A program made the position numbers and the translations under genes. A stretch of 34,376 nucleotides of DNA, from assembly GCF_006210265.1 (NCBI RefSeq), contig NZ_VCNC01000007.1, positions 1 to 34,376 of the forward strand, given 5' to 3'. Positions 22,863-34,376 of the stretch are shown one piece after another; the stretch's first letter is position 1, and every line of letters starts with the position of its first letter. Under the pieces are notes generated by a model. It was not told the DNA's origin and did not search any database. It saw only the letters and a program-made list of their open reading frames with translations. Source of the stretch: Desulfovibrio sp. UCD-KL4C. Its GTDB lineage: Bacteria; Desulfobacterota; Desulfovibrionia; Desulfovibrionales; Desulfovibrionaceae.

Positions 22863-23798
22863 ATGTCAGATTCTCCGCAAAAATATATATATTACTCAAT
22901 TGCAGCATCAATAATCACCTTGATACTCAAATTTTGGGCATGGCACATTACAGATTCAGTCGGTCTACTCTCTGATGCAATGGAGACGCTTGTTAATCTT
23001 ACTGCTGGATTATTTGCTTTAGCTGCTCTAACGCTTGCTTTAAAACCTGCTGACCACTCTCATACGTATGGACATGGAAAAGCTGAATACTTCTCAAGTG
23101 GCGCAGAAGGAATGCTTATTTTAATTGCAGCCGTTGGCATTGTTTACGCTTCTGTTGAAAGATTCATGTCTCCATCTGTACCTAATAACTTACTGACAGG
23201 TCTTCTTATTGCGCTGCTATCTTCCGTAGTTAATTTTATAACGGCTAAAATTATGCTCAAAGGGGCTAGGATTCACGATTCTATTACACTTGAAGCAGAT
23301 GCCAAACACCTTTTAACTGACGTATGGACCTCAGTAGGACTCGTTTTAGGTCTGGGACTTATGCTTTTCACTCCGCCATCATGGGCAATACTTGACCCGA
23401 TCATCGCAATCATAATGGCTATAAATATTATATTCACAGGATTCTACCTGATTAGAAAATCCTACTCAGGACTTATGGATAATACTCTACCGCAATCTGA
23501 ACTTGCAGTTATTGATAAATCCATCAGAGAATGTGCAGGAAAAGACATTCTTTACCATGGCCTCAGAACGCGTAAGGCCGGTTCTCAGAGATTTATTGAT
23601 TTCCACCTGCTTCTGCCCGGTAAATCAACCATTGAAAGCTCTCATACAATGTGTAATGAAATTGAAAAATGTATTAAAGATGAGCTTAATAACTGCCACG
23701 TGACTATCCATGTTGAACCTGAAGAAGACAAAAATTCTTACGACTGTGAAGAAACAGGCGGGCTTTGTGGATCTGTTTTAAGATCAAATGATAAATAA
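22863..23798 (+). CDS. Cation diffusion facilitator family transporter
   Basis: The protein has 311 residues. About six membrane helices are followed by a cytoplasmic ferredoxin-like domain. The TM2 motif is GLLSDAMETLVNL (residues 34-46). If aligned with E. coli YiiP, E41 and N45 take the places of the two site-A aspartates, and the TM5 HLLTD supplies His and Asp. The loop HSHTYGHGKAEYFSS is histidine-rich. CDF proteins export divalent metals (Zn, Fe, Mn and others) by proton exchange; the altered site A makes the metal hard to call. The C-terminal tail EETGGLCGS is extra. Only 12 bp separate it from the next gene, so the two may be co-transcribed. Confidence 0.9.
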   Translation: MSDSPQKYIYYSIAASIITLILKFWAWHITDSVGLLSDAMETLVNLTAGLFALAALTLALKPADHSHTYGHGKAEYFSSGAEGMLILIAAVGIVYASVERFMSPSVPNNLLTGLLIALLSSVVNFITAKIMLKGARIHDSITLEADAKHLLTDVWTSVGLVLGLGLMLFTPPSWAILDPIIAIIMAINIIFTGFYLIRKSYSGLMDNTLPQSELAVIDKSIRECAGKDILYHGLRTRKAGSQRFIDFHLLLPGKSTIESSHTMCNEIEKCIKDELNNCHVTIHVEPEEDKNSYDCEETGGLCGSVLRSNDK

Positions 23799-23810
23799 AA
23801 GTTTTCCACA

Positions 23811-24500
23811 GTGTTAAAAGAAAAAATTATTACTCATACCCATCAAGAAGATCAGCTTGAAAGTGTACTTGTTATACCGAACGGTTCAGGTCGATTTCCG
23901 GCAGTTTTGCTTATTCACGAATACACCGGGCTGAATAAGGTAACTCTGGATCATGCACGTAGACTTGCTAACGCAGGATATGTTGTTCTTGCGGCAGACT
24001 TTTATGGCACCAGCAATAGACCAAAAAATATCAAAGAAGCACAAACGGCTCATAAAGTTTTTCGTAGTAATCGTATGCTAATGCGCAGCCGAGCAAAACA
24101 CTGTCTTGAAATGCTTATCAGGCAACCTGAGACAGATTCCACACAGCTTACAGCCCTTGGTTTTTCATTCGGAGGAGGAGCTGTTCTGGAACTAGCCCGT
24201 ATCTGTGATCTAAAACAAGTAATTAGCATTTATGGATACTTAGATACAACACATCCAGCTTCATCCGGACAGATTAAAGCAAAAATCTTTGCTGTTCATG
24301 TAGAAAATGACCCTGTAGTGCCGGAAAACCATGCTCAAATGTTCATAAAAGAAATGAATGATGCGAAAGCTGATTGGTCAATAAAATGCCTTAAAAACGC
24401 AAAACACGGATTTATGAACTCTAACGACTCAGCTTTTGATAAAATTTTAGCTGAAAAAACATGGAACATGATTTTAAAAAATCTCGGACAGTCGCTATAA
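23811..24500 (+). CDS. Dienelactone-hydrolase-family alpha/beta hydrolase
   Basis: The protein has 229 residues from GTG 23811. Likely catalytic residues are S119 in GFSFGGGAV, D167 in ENDPVVP and H199 in KHGFMN. The early motif LLIHEYTGLNKVTLDHARRL and AADFYGTS match the dienelactone hydrolase family, but the nucleophile is serine rather than the cysteine of true dienelactone hydrolases. It is therefore better called a DLH-like esterase or hydrolase of unknown substrate. No signal peptide. The ribosome-binding site is poor, so translation may be coupled to the CDF gene 12 bp upstream. Confidence 0.85.
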   Translation: MLKEKIITHTHQEDQLESVLVIPNGSGRFPAVLLIHEYTGLNKVTLDHARRLANAGYVVLAADFYGTSNRPKNIKEAQTAHKVFRSNRMLMRSRAKHCLEMLIRQPETDSTQLTALGFSFGGGAVLELARICDLKQVISIYGYLDTTHPASSGQIKAKIFAVHVENDPVVPENHAQMFIKEMNDAKADWSIKCLKNAKHGFMNSNDSAFDKILAEKTWNMILKNLGQSL

Positions 24501-24503
24501 ACC

Positions 24504-24531
24504 AAAAAAGCCCCGCATGTAGCGGGGCTTT
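24504..24531. terminator. Bidirectional intrinsic terminator
   Basis: A perfect 10-bp stem AAAGCCCCGC/GCGGGGCTTT with an ATGTA loop is flanked by an A tract on the left. Read from either strand it ends in a T-rich tract, serving both convergent genes. Confidence 0.9.
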
Positions 24532-24555
24532 CAAAAAAATAAATTCTTTAACTTT

Positions 24556-25065
24556 CTACCAAGTGTTCTTATGAACACGCTCTTCTTTATAGCGATCTTT
24601 GTACTTCTGTTCCTGAGCCGGCCAGCCAATAATGACAAAACTAAGCGGCACTACATTCTCAGGCAAATTGAAGTTTTCTGAAAAACCTTTAATTCTTGAT
24701 TCTATAGGATGAACTCCTGTCCAGACTGCACCCAAACCTTTTGCCCGAACTGCAAGCAGTAAATTCTGAGTAGCGGCAGAACAATCCTGAACCCAATATC
24801 CGGGGTACTTTTCAAGGCTTAAATCACCGCAAATAATAATTCCTAAAGGAGCATTAGCTGCCATTCCTGCATACTCACTGTACTCTTTAACACCTGCCAA
24901 TTTCTCATGGTCATCAACCACAATATAATGCCAAGCCTGCTGATTACCTGCAGTCGGAGCAACCATTGCTGCACCAAGAAGCTCTTTAATCAATTCATCA
25001 GATATAGGTTTATCCTGATATTTTCTTACACTTCTTCTAGTATGAATAGCTTCTAATACTTCCAT
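24556..25065 (-). CDS. Nitroreductase-family FMN protein
   Basis: The protein has 169 residues. The N-terminal RRSVRKYQDKPIS and APTAGNQQAWHYIVVDD are the FMN-binding landmarks of the family. AVRAKGLGAVWTGVHP and LSFVIIGWPAQE complete the fold. Members reduce nitro compounds, quinones or flavins with NAD(P)H, usually as dimers in the cytoplasm. The substrate cannot be assigned. It is monocistronic and shares the terminator at 24504. Confidence 0.92.
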   Translation of the reverse strand: MEVLEAIHTRRSVRKYQDKPISDELIKELLGAAMVAPTAGNQQAWHYIVVDDHEKLAGVKEYSEYAGMAANAPLGIIICGDLSLEKYPGYWVQDCSAATQNLLLAVRAKGLGAVWTGVHPIESRIKGFSENFNLPENVVPLSFVIIGWPAQEQKYKDRYKEERVHKNTW

Positions 25066-25452
25066 TTCAATTATACTCCAGATTTTAAGTTATAATAACC
25101 TGATTTAAAATATAAAATACAATATACATTCAAAATTTATAAGTGCAAGCCAATATAGTAAGCTTTTTAACAGTTCTATATCACAAATAACTATATATAT
25201 TTAAACAGTTATTTTACTGAAAATATAATTTTATAATTTAAGCTTTAAAAATCATAAATTTTCTTGATTTTAGTAAAATTTATTATATTATAAAAATAAC
25301 TAACTAGCGATTACTTGTTCCAATTTGATACCACACCCCCATATGGCGGCGTTGAGACTCCACCCTCAACAACTCAGCGTCGCCAACCTTTTTTCCATTT
25401 ATCACTCATAACTCTTGACGAAGTGCCTGTCCGATATGATTCTTAACAGATC
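25066..25452. other. 387-bp intergenic region between divergent genes
   Basis: AT-rich and without coding frames from 25066 to about 25320. It then contains a strikingly GC-richer block (25331-25394) with competing hairpins and a T6 run, described separately. Confidence 0.6.
25345..25394 (+). promoter_or_regulatory. Attenuator-like hairpin in the helicase leader
   Basis: A 12-bp stem (25345-25356 with 25373-25384, two G-T wobbles) is followed by AACC and T6 at 25389-25394. The segment GTTGAG (25351-25356) can instead pair perfectly with CTCAAC (25365-25370), so two mutually exclusive structures exist. No + strand gene lies upstream that would need a terminator. A transcription attenuator before the helicase is one reading. 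Confidence 0.4.
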
Positions 25453-25476
25453 TTGAATCATAAACAGGGTAATCAT

Positions 25477-28347
25477 TTGAACCAGCAAGACAAAGTAAAA
25501 GAGTATATAGTTTCACTTCTAGCCTCTCCGGTTATGGGTGATCAAGTCGTTCATCACAGAATAATTGACGGTAGCACTCCCGTATTCGGTGAGCCACGTC
25601 ACAAATGGCCGGATTCACTCAAATCAATCCTAAGCTTCAAAGAAATAGAAAAACTTTACTCCCATCAGGCTGAAGTTACAGATTACGCCCGCGCGGGAAG
25701 AAATGTGGTAGTCGCAACCCCTACTGCAAGCGGTAAAACTCTTACCTACAACTTACCAGTGCTTGAGCAATGCCTGCGTAATCCTGACAACCACGCTCTT
25801 TATCTTTTTCCGCTTAAAGCTCTTGCGCAGGATCAACTTAAAACTTTCAACGAAATGACAGCCCTTCTACCTTCAGATTTCAGGCCGAAAGCAGAAATTT
25901 ATGACGGGGATACCACTGCATATAAACGTAAAAAAATACGCGATAATCCACCGTCAGTTATTCTTACTAATCCTGAAATGATTCATTTATCCATCCTTCC
26001 GCATCACGAAAGATGGGCCTCTTTTATCTCAGGGCTTACGCATATTGTTGTTGACGAAGTCCACACTTACCGCGGGGTGATGGGGTCACATATGGCCATG
26101 GTTTTCCGTAGATTACTTAGAATTTGTAAATTTTACGGAGCTGAGCCTTCTTTCATTTTTTCATCAGCAACAGTCGGTAATCCTGCTGAACTTTGTAAAT
26201 CACTGACAGGTCTCGATGTTACAGCTATTACCGAAAGCGGAGCCTCATCAGGAAAGCGTAATTTCATTTTTTTTAACCCTGTGGTCAGTCCTTCAAACGC
26301 AGCGATTCAGTTGCTTAAAGCTGCTCTTACAAGAGGACTAAGGACAATTGTTTATACACAGTCTCGCAAGATGACTGAGCTGATAGCAATGTGGGTGAGT
26401 GAAAAGTCTGGAAAGTATAAAGATAAAATTAGCGCGTACAGAGCAGGATTTCTACCAGAGGAAAGAAGAGAAATTGAAGCGAAAATGTCATCAGGTGATC
26501 TTCTGGCTGTTATATCGACAAGCGCGCTTGAACTAGGAATCGATATTGGTGGATTAGATCTCTGCATAATGGTCGGTTATCCTGGATCAGTTATGGCTAC
26601 GTTACAGAGAGGCGGTCGCGTAGGACGCAGTAATCAGGAATCCGCGGTTATTCTAATAGGTCAGGAAGATGCGCTTGATCAATATTTTATGCGCAACCCT
26701 GATAACTTTTTCTCACGCGCACCTGAAAATGCAGTCCTTAATCCGTATAATCCTGTCATTATGGAGAAACATCTCATCTGCGCCATTTCAGAACTTACTC
26801 TGCGTGAAAATGATTATTTGTTAAAAGATAAAAAAATCAAAAGCAAAATCCTTGAAATGGAACATGATGGAATCCTGCTGCGAAACAAACGCGGTGATGA
26901 AATATATTCCAAACGCAAAAGACCGCATCGTGAAATTTCTCTGCGAGGAGCAGGCGGAACAATTCACATTGAAGACTCAGAAACATCAGAACCAATCGGT
27001 ACCATTGATGAAGTCAGAGCTTACTCTGAAGCACACGAAGGGGCTGTATATATTCATCGTGGTAACACATATTGTATTAAAGAACTTGATCTGGCTTCCA
27101 GAAAAATTTCAGCAGTTAAACAACATGTCGGATACTACACCCGTGCGCGAAAAAATAAATCTACCGATATACTAGAGATATACTCCCAAAAAACTGTATT
27201 CGGCATTGTAATGCGTTTTGGCAAACTAAAAGTAACTGAACAAGTAACAGGATATGAAAAAAGAGCTACACGAGGCGGACAGCTTTTAGGAATTGTCCCA
27301 CTAGATCTACCGCCGGTCATTTTTGAAACACAAGGTTTATGGATGGAAATATCTTCGGAGATTAAGCGTAAAGCCGAGGATGAATTTGTACATTTTATGG
27401 GTGGAATTCATGCTGTAGAGCATGCTGCAATCGGAATTATGCCGTTGATGGTTTTAACTGATAGAAACGACTTAGGCGGCATTTCAACGCCTATGCATGA
27501 GCAGGTGGATGGACCGGCTGTATTTATTTATGACGGAATGCCAGGCGGTGCAGGACTCACCATGCAAGCTTTCGATCAGGCGGAAGAATTGCTTGAGAGA
27601 ACCTTACAAACAGTTGTAGACTGTGAATGTGAGCTTGGCTGCCCGACCTGCGTACATTCTCCTAAATGCGGATCAGGCAATCGCCCTATTGATAAAAGCG
27701 CCGCAATTTTTGTTTTGCAAAATATGATACACGGTGAAACACCTACAAATATAGAGGATATTAATATGATCCTTCAACCTTTCGGCGAAGAAATTAAAAA
27801 AGAAGTAACTGAACCTAAAAACTTCGGAGTTTTAGATGTTGAAACCAGACGCTCTGCTCAAGAAGTAGGCGGTTGGAATAAAGCTGAACGCATGGGAATT
27901 TCTATTGCCGTGCTCTATGACTCAAACGAAGACAAATACTTTAATTATGAAGAACACCAGATACCTGAAATGGTAGAACACCTTAAAAAACTTGATCTTA
28001 TCATCGGATTTAATATTGATAGATTTGATTACAAAGTCCTTTCAGGAATACACGCCTTTAACTACAAAGGTTTACCAACACTGGACCTGCTTATAAAAGT
28101 ACATGAAAAATTAGGATACAGACTTAAACTGGATAATCTGGCACAGGCAACTTTAGATACAGCTAAAAGTGCTGATGGATTACAGGCACTTGAATGGTGG
28201 AAAGAAGGAAAACTTGATCTTATAACCAAGTACTGCCAACAGGATGTTGCCGTAACCAGAGATGTTTATCTATTCGGTAAAAAGCATGGTTACGTTCTTT
28301 TTACTAACAAAGATAAGAAAAAAGTGCGGTTGCCTGTTGATTGGTAG
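25477..28347 (+). CDS. DEAD/DEAH helicase with DUF1998 fused to a DEDD 3'-5' exonuclease (MrfA-MrfB-like)
   Basis: The protein has about 956 residues. I start at TTG 25477 (AGGG 8 bases upstream); TTG 25453 is in frame without a ribosome-binding site. Helicase motifs: Walker A TPTASGKT near 25720, DEVH at about 26053, SATVGNP and QRGGRVGRS. A DUF1998-type cysteine cluster CECELGCPTCVHSPKCGSGN lies at about 27622-27682. After 27820 a ribonuclease-H-like exonuclease follows: LDVET (D-x-E, 27832-27846), GFNIDRFDYK and YCQQDVAVTRDVY (YxxxD). In Bacillus subtilis MrfA (helicase, DUF1998) and MrfB (exonuclease) are separate proteins of a mitomycin C repair pathway. Here both modules occur in one chain, which suggests unwinding coupled to degradation of damaged DNA. 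Confidence 0.88.
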   Translation: MNQQDKVKEYIVSLLASPVMGDQVVHHRIIDGSTPVFGEPRHKWPDSLKSILSFKEIEKLYSHQAEVTDYARAGRNVVVATPTASGKTLTYNLPVLEQCLRNPDNHALYLFPLKALAQDQLKTFNEMTALLPSDFRPKAEIYDGDTTAYKRKKIRDNPPSVILTNPEMIHLSILPHHERWASFISGLTHIVVDEVHTYRGVMGSHMAMVFRRLLRICKFYGAEPSFIFSSATVGNPAELCKSLTGLDVTAITESGASSGKRNFIFFNPVVSPSNAAIQLLKAALTRGLRTIVYTQSRKMTELIAMWVSEKSGKYKDKISAYRAGFLPEERREIEAKMSSGDLLAVISTSALELGIDIGGLDLCIMVGYPGSVMATLQRGGRVGRSNQESAVILIGQEDALDQYFMRNPDNFFSRAPENAVLNPYNPVIMEKHLICAISELTLRENDYLLKDKKIKSKILEMEHDGILLRNKRGDEIYSKRKRPHREISLRGAGGTIHIEDSETSEPIGTIDEVRAYSEAHEGAVYIHRGNTYCIKELDLASRKISAVKQHVGYYTRARKNKSTDILEIYSQKTVFGIVMRFGKLKVTEQVTGYEKRATRGGQLLGIVPLDLPPVIFETQGLWMEISSEIKRKAEDEFVHFMGGIHAVEHAAIGIMPLMVLTDRNDLGGISTPMHEQVDGPAVFIYDGMPGGAGLTMQAFDQAEELLERTLQTVVDCECELGCPTCVHSPKCGSGNRPIDKSAAIFVLQNMIHGETPTNIEDINMILQPFGEEIKKEVTEPKNFGVLDVETRRSAQEVGGWNKAERMGISIAVLYDSNEDKYFNYEEHQIPEMVEHLKKLDLIIGFNIDRFDYKVLSGIHAFNYKGLPTLDLLIKVHEKLGYRLKLDNLAQATLDTAKSADGLQALEWWKEGKLDLITKYCQQDVAVTRDVYLFGKKHGYVLFTNKDKKKVRLPVDW

Positions 28348-28351
28348 GAAA

Positions 28352-28395
28352 TAAAAATGGTGGCGAGTATTCTTTTTAAATTACTTCGCCACCAA
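28352..28395 (-). terminator. Terminator of the dnaN-gyrB-gyrA-TPR run
   Basis: The stem TGGTGGCGA/TCGCCACCA (28359-28367 with 28387-28395) is perfect. On the - strand it is followed by TTTTTATTT. It also lies just after the convergent helicase stop. Confidence 0.8.
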
Positions 28396-28402
28396 CTAAA
28401 AT

Positions 28403-29293
28403 CTAAATAGCTCCATAAGATTCATCATCAATTACACTATCTTTTCTAGTTTTTTTGACTCTTACTTTATGTTTTTTAGGTTTTACGACTACTTTACCAC
28501 CTGATTTAACAATTTTTTCTAAATAGTTAAGTTTATATTGAGCTGCTTGTGGGTTAGGATATGTATCAACAATATCTTTAATCAACTCTAATGCTTTTGG
28601 GTACTCATGTTTTTGCTCATAAATATCTGCAAGCATAAACGCTGCTTCTGCATGAATACTTTTAGGAGCATCTTTCATAACTATCAATTTTTTAAGTTCT
28701 GACTCAGCCCTTTGCCATGCTTGGATAAGAGTCAAAGTATTCGCCATTTCATATAAAGCTTTAGCTTTTACACTTGGATCAGCAGTATTTTCTGCCAGAT
28801 CGTTGTATGTGTAAATTGCCAGATCATAATTTCTTAAATAACCAAATGTTTTGGCTAGCAAAGCTCTTGTAGTATCAATCTGCTTTGATGCCTGATCTGG
28901 AAATTCTAAGCTTTTTTCAAGAGCTTCAACGGCCAACTTATACTGGCCATTTCGTATATACATCTCTGCAAGTTTACGCTTCAAACTTGGAGCAAGATTG
29001 CTTCTATGCCCAAATTCAAGATACATAGCTTCAAGCAGAGAAGCTCCCTTTTCACTGTCTTGTCGAACTTCAGAGTAAATTTTTACAAGATAATTCCATG
29101 CTTCAAGTCTATCTTTGCCTTGTGGATTATCTTCAAGATACCTTTCAAAACCTTTTTCGGACTCAACATAAAATCCGCTTATAAAATTCTTACGTGCTTT
29201 TTCAATTACTCCAGAATCAGTACCCGAAGGTTTTTCGCACCCCTGAACCAAAAGGATCAGGGATACGAAAATTAATATCAACCATTGTCTCAT
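28403..29293 (-). CDS. TPR-repeat lipoprotein
   Basis: The protein has 296 residues. A lipoprotein signal ([15 protein letters not shown]) puts the lipidated cysteine at residue 19. About five or six tetratricopeptide-like helical pairs follow (for example [20 protein letters not shown] and [20 protein letters not shown]), then a very basic tail ([15 protein letters not shown]). TPR lipoproteins usually scaffold envelope complexes; the BamD-like layout is only a general resemblance. Its ATG overlaps the gyrA stop by 4 bases (ATGA), so it is translationally coupled to gyrA, which is an odd partner for an envelope protein. Confidence 0.88.
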   Translation of the reverse strand: MRQWLILIFVSLILLVQGCEKPSGTDSGVIEKARKNFISGFYVESEKGFERYLEDNPQGKDRLEAWNYLVKIYSEVRQDSEKGASLLEAMYLEFGHRSNLAPSLKRKLAEMYIRNGQYKLAVEALEKSLEFPDQASKQIDTTRALLAKTFGYLRNYDLAIYTYNDLAENTADPSVKAKALYEMANTLTLIQAWQRAESELKKLIVMKDAPKSIHAEAAFMLADIYEQKHEYPKALELIKDIVDTYPNPQAAQYKLNYLEKIVKSGGKVVVKPKKHKVRVKKTRKDSVIDDESYGAI

Positions 29294-31743
29294 GATTCGG
29301 TTTCTTCCTCACCAGGAGCTTCATCTTCAATACCGTCATCCATTACAAGGTCAAACCCGACAGCATTATCATTATCAGCCATCCTGACAAGTCTTACGCC
29401 TTGAGTTGCTCTTCCTACAAGACTTACATCCTTAACTCCAAGGCGGATAATCTTGTTACCTGAAGTAAGAATAACAACTTCATCTTCAGGTGAAACCATA
29501 ATGGAACCTAAAACTTTACCAGTTTTAGCAGTAACACGCATACTGATTATACCTTTACCGCCTCTTGTTTGAAGACGATGCTGCTCAATATTTGTGCGTT
29601 TACCGTAACCGCCTTCGGATATAGTGAGTAGCTGGGTACGTTCTTCATCACCTGTGACAACGCCTGAAACGACTTCATCTTTAGGACGGAGAGCAATACC
29701 TTTTACACCACTAGCTACTCTACCCATTGCACGGGCGTCCTGACAGCTAAATCTAATTGAAGTACCGTTCTTGGTTACAAGAATTGCTTCAGAATCAGCA
29801 TAAACTTCTTTTACCGTGATCAGCTGGTCGTCTTCTCTCATGCTGACTGCCCTGATTCCGGACTGTCTGCAATTGCGATAAAGTGCGATACTGGAACGTT
29901 TTATCATTCCCTTCTTAGTCACAAATAGGAAGAAACGCTCTTCTTCAAATTCACGCATGGTAAGGGCAGTTGCTATTGCTTCATCTTTTTCAAGCGGTAG
30001 CAGATTGGCAATATGTGCGCCTCTGGCTATACGGCTCGATTCCGGGACCTGATGTACTTTAATTTTGAACATCTTTCCTTTGGAAGTGAACAGCACTAAA
30101 AATTGATGATTAGAAGTTGTCAGGAAAGTATGGATAAAGTCTCCATCTTTGGTTTGAACTCCTGCAATACCTTTTCCGCCTCTCTTCTGCTGCTGATAGT
30201 TGGAGAGAGGAGTACGCTTAATATAACCGCGTCTTGAAAGAGTAATAACAGCATCATCATCAGGAATCAGATCTTCGATATCAATATCATCAGGATTCTG
30301 ATCCATGAGAACTGTTTTGCGTTCAGTAGAATAAGAATTTTTGACTTCAATCAATTCTTCTCTGATTACTGATTTCAAAACATCTTCATTTTCTAAAATA
30401 CTTTTGAAGTATTCAATCTTTTTGAGAATTTCAGCATATTCTTCAAGAATTTTTTCATGTTCAAGGTTGGTAAGTCTCTGCAATCTCATATCAAGAATTG
30501 CCTGAGCCTGAACCCTTGAAAATTCAAAACGATCCATGAGTCCAAGTCTGGCTTCATCTCCATTGCTTGACGCTCTGATGATTTTTACAACTTCATCAAT
30601 GTTATCAAGAGCAATTTTTAAACCTTCGAGGATATGGGCGCGTTTTTCACATTTATCAAGATCAAACCTTGTACGCCTGATAATAACTTCACGGCGATGT
30701 TCCAAAAAGAAGCTAAGAACCTGTTTGAGGTTCATAAGCATCGGTCTGTTACCTGAAACAGCCATCATGTTAATACCGAAGCTGGTTTCAAGCTGAGTGA
30801 ATTTGTATAGTGAGTTAATGATGATATCAGGTATTGATCCTCGTTTAAGGTCAATAACGATACGGATACCTTTACGGTCTGATTCATCGCGAAGGTCAGA
30901 AACACCTTCAATTCTACCTTCTCCGACGAGAAGAGCTATCTTTTCAACAAGTGTTGATTTGTTAAGGGCATAAGGAATTTCTGTTATAACGATACTTTGC
31001 TTACCGCTTTTACTTTCTTCAACTCCTAAAACACCTCTTATCTTAATACTTCCGCGACCTGTTTTGTAAGCGTCTACCAGACCTTTACCACCGAAACATA
31101 ATCCTGCAGTAGGAAAGTCAGGACCTTTGATGAACTTCATAAGATCATCAATTTCGCATTCAGGAGTATCAAGAAGATGAACTGTTCCATCTAGTAATTC
31201 ACCTAAGTTATGCGGCGGAATATTAGTTGCCATACCAACTGCGATACCTGAAGTACCATTTAGCAGAAGGTTAGGTACTTTTGTAGGTAAAACAGTCGGT
31301 TCCTGCAGAGAGTTATCATAGTTATCTCTGAAATCGACTGTATTTTTTTCAAGGTCAGCTAAAAACTCAGAACTGAGTTTTGACATTCTTGATTCAGTAT
31401 AACGCATAGCAGCCGCAGCATCGCCGTCAATGGAACCGAAGTTACCTTGACCGTCAACAAGCGGATCGCGCATTGAGAAACCCTGCGCCATACGTACTAA
31501 GGCATCGTATACAGCAGTATCACCATGAGGGTGATATTTACCGATTACGTCACCGACGATACGGGCAGACTTCTTATAAGATCTGTTATAGCTGTTTCCA
31601 AGTTCATGCATAGCGTAAAGAATACGCCTGTGAACCGGCTTTAGACCATCTCTTACGTCAGGAATAGCTCTACCTATGATGACGCTTAGAGAATATTCTA
31701 AGTACGATTTTTTAATTTCTTCTTCGATACTAATCTGAGCCAC
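29290..31743 (-). CDS. gyrA: DNA gyrase subunit A
   Basis: The protein has 817 residues. It breaks and rejoins DNA in the A2B2 gyrase that introduces negative supercoils. The catalytic tyrosine is Y115 in AMRYTE. The quinolone region reads [20 protein letters not shown], so T76 stands where E. coli has S83, and D80 matches D87. The GyrA box QKRGGKG identifies gyrase rather than topoisomerase IV. The C-terminal beta-pinwheel ends in an acidic tail ([13 protein letters not shown]). It lies 63 bp after gyrB and overlaps the TPR gene by 4 bases. Confidence 0.97.
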   Translation of the reverse strand: MAQISIEEEIKKSYLEYSLSVIIGRAIPDVRDGLKPVHRRILYAMHELGNSYNRSYKKSARIVGDVIGKYHPHGDTAVYDALVRMAQGFSMRDPLVDGQGNFGSIDGDAAAAMRYTESRMSKLSSEFLADLEKNTVDFRDNYDNSLQEPTVLPTKVPNLLLNGTSGIAVGMATNIPPHNLGELLDGTVHLLDTPECEIDDLMKFIKGPDFPTAGLCFGGKGLVDAYKTGRGSIKIRGVLGVEESKSGKQSIVITEIPYALNKSTLVEKIALLVGEGRIEGVSDLRDESDRKGIRIVIDLKRGSIPDIIINSLYKFTQLETSFGINMMAVSGNRPMLMNLKQVLSFFLEHRREVIIRRTRFDLDKCEKRAHILEGLKIALDNIDEVVKIIRASSNGDEARLGLMDRFEFSRVQAQAILDMRLQRLTNLEHEKILEEYAEILKKIEYFKSILENEDVLKSVIREELIEVKNSYSTERKTVLMDQNPDDIDIEDLIPDDDAVITLSRRGYIKRTPLSNYQQQKRGGKGIAGVQTKDGDFIHTFLTTSNHQFLVLFTSKGKMFKIKVHQVPESSRIARGAHIANLLPLEKDEAIATALTMREFEEERFFLFVTKKGMIKRSSIALYRNCRQSGIRAVSMREDDQLITVKEVYADSEAILVTKNGTSIRFSCQDARAMGRVASGVKGIALRPKDEVVSGVVTGDEERTQLLTISEGGYGKRTNIEQHRLQTRGGKGIISMRVTAKTGKVLGSIMVSPEDEVVILTSGNKIIRLGVKDVSLVGRATQGVRLVRMADNDNAVGFDLVMDDGIEDEAPGEEETES

Positions 31744-31806
31744 TGTTTTCCTCCGATTGAAAACGGAAATTATCCACTAAAGTAAATAATCCGGAAATTG
31801 CCGGAA

Positions 31807-34376
<2,570 letters not shown>

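Overview
The window reads as chromosomal DNA of an AT-rich, Desulfovibrio-type (Desulfovibrionaceae-like) bacterium. This placement is an inference. It rests on an origin-type dnaN-gyrB-gyrA block followed by a TPR lipoprotein, a DsrE-like protein, a stand-alone receiver, a chemoreceptor, and a large Rhs locus with orphan tips. No rRNA, CRISPR array, insertion sequence or integrase is visible.

Left accessory region (1-6743, + strand). The 3' part of an rhs gene ends in a variable C-terminal domain and is followed by a small membrane protein, the likely immunity gene. Four promoterless orphan cassettes follow. Each begins with a fragment of about 110 bp of the Rhs core, then a different tip, then a small membrane or zinc-ribbon protein. 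Three of the four core fragments directly abut a strong terminator hairpin, so the unit looks like core fragment / tip / immunity / terminator. Cassettes 2 and 3 are intact paralogues of each other. Cassette 1 is broken by stops, a frameshift and an exact 25-bp tandem duplication. Cassette 4 is broken by frameshifts. This is the most interesting part of the window: a reservoir of polymorphic toxin tips with what look like unassigned toxin and immunity families.

Amino-acid and regulator region (6756-12222). A MocR-type regulator diverges from a LysE-family exporter over three ATACAAT direct repeats. A beta-hydroxyacid dehydrogenase follows. A LysR regulator then diverges from an APC-family permease over a textbook T-N11-A palindrome.

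Sensory, metabolic and tRNA region (12243-20143). It holds a chemoreceptor and a co-oriented exported Cache protein, a DsrE-like protein, a clearly GC-richer PrpF-family isomerase that looks acquired, and two identical tRNA-Phe genes each with its own terminator. A gene fragment, a small cysteine-containing protein, fabD, a receiver-only response regulator and a secreted PTP-like inositol-phosphate phosphatase follow.

Transport and housekeeping region (20144-28347). It holds a sodium-dependent NSS transporter with a 31-residue MetS-like small subunit, a DHCW-type cupin, a CDF cation transporter, a dienelactone-hydrolase-like enzyme, a nitroreductase and a long helicase. The helicase appears to fuse MrfA-like helicase and MrfB-like exonuclease modules in one polypeptide.

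Right end (28348-34376, - strand). dnaN (partial), gyrB, gyrA and a TPR lipoprotein are tightly packed, with start/stop overlaps at two of the three junctions, and one terminator closes the run. The replication origin probably lies just beyond the right edge.
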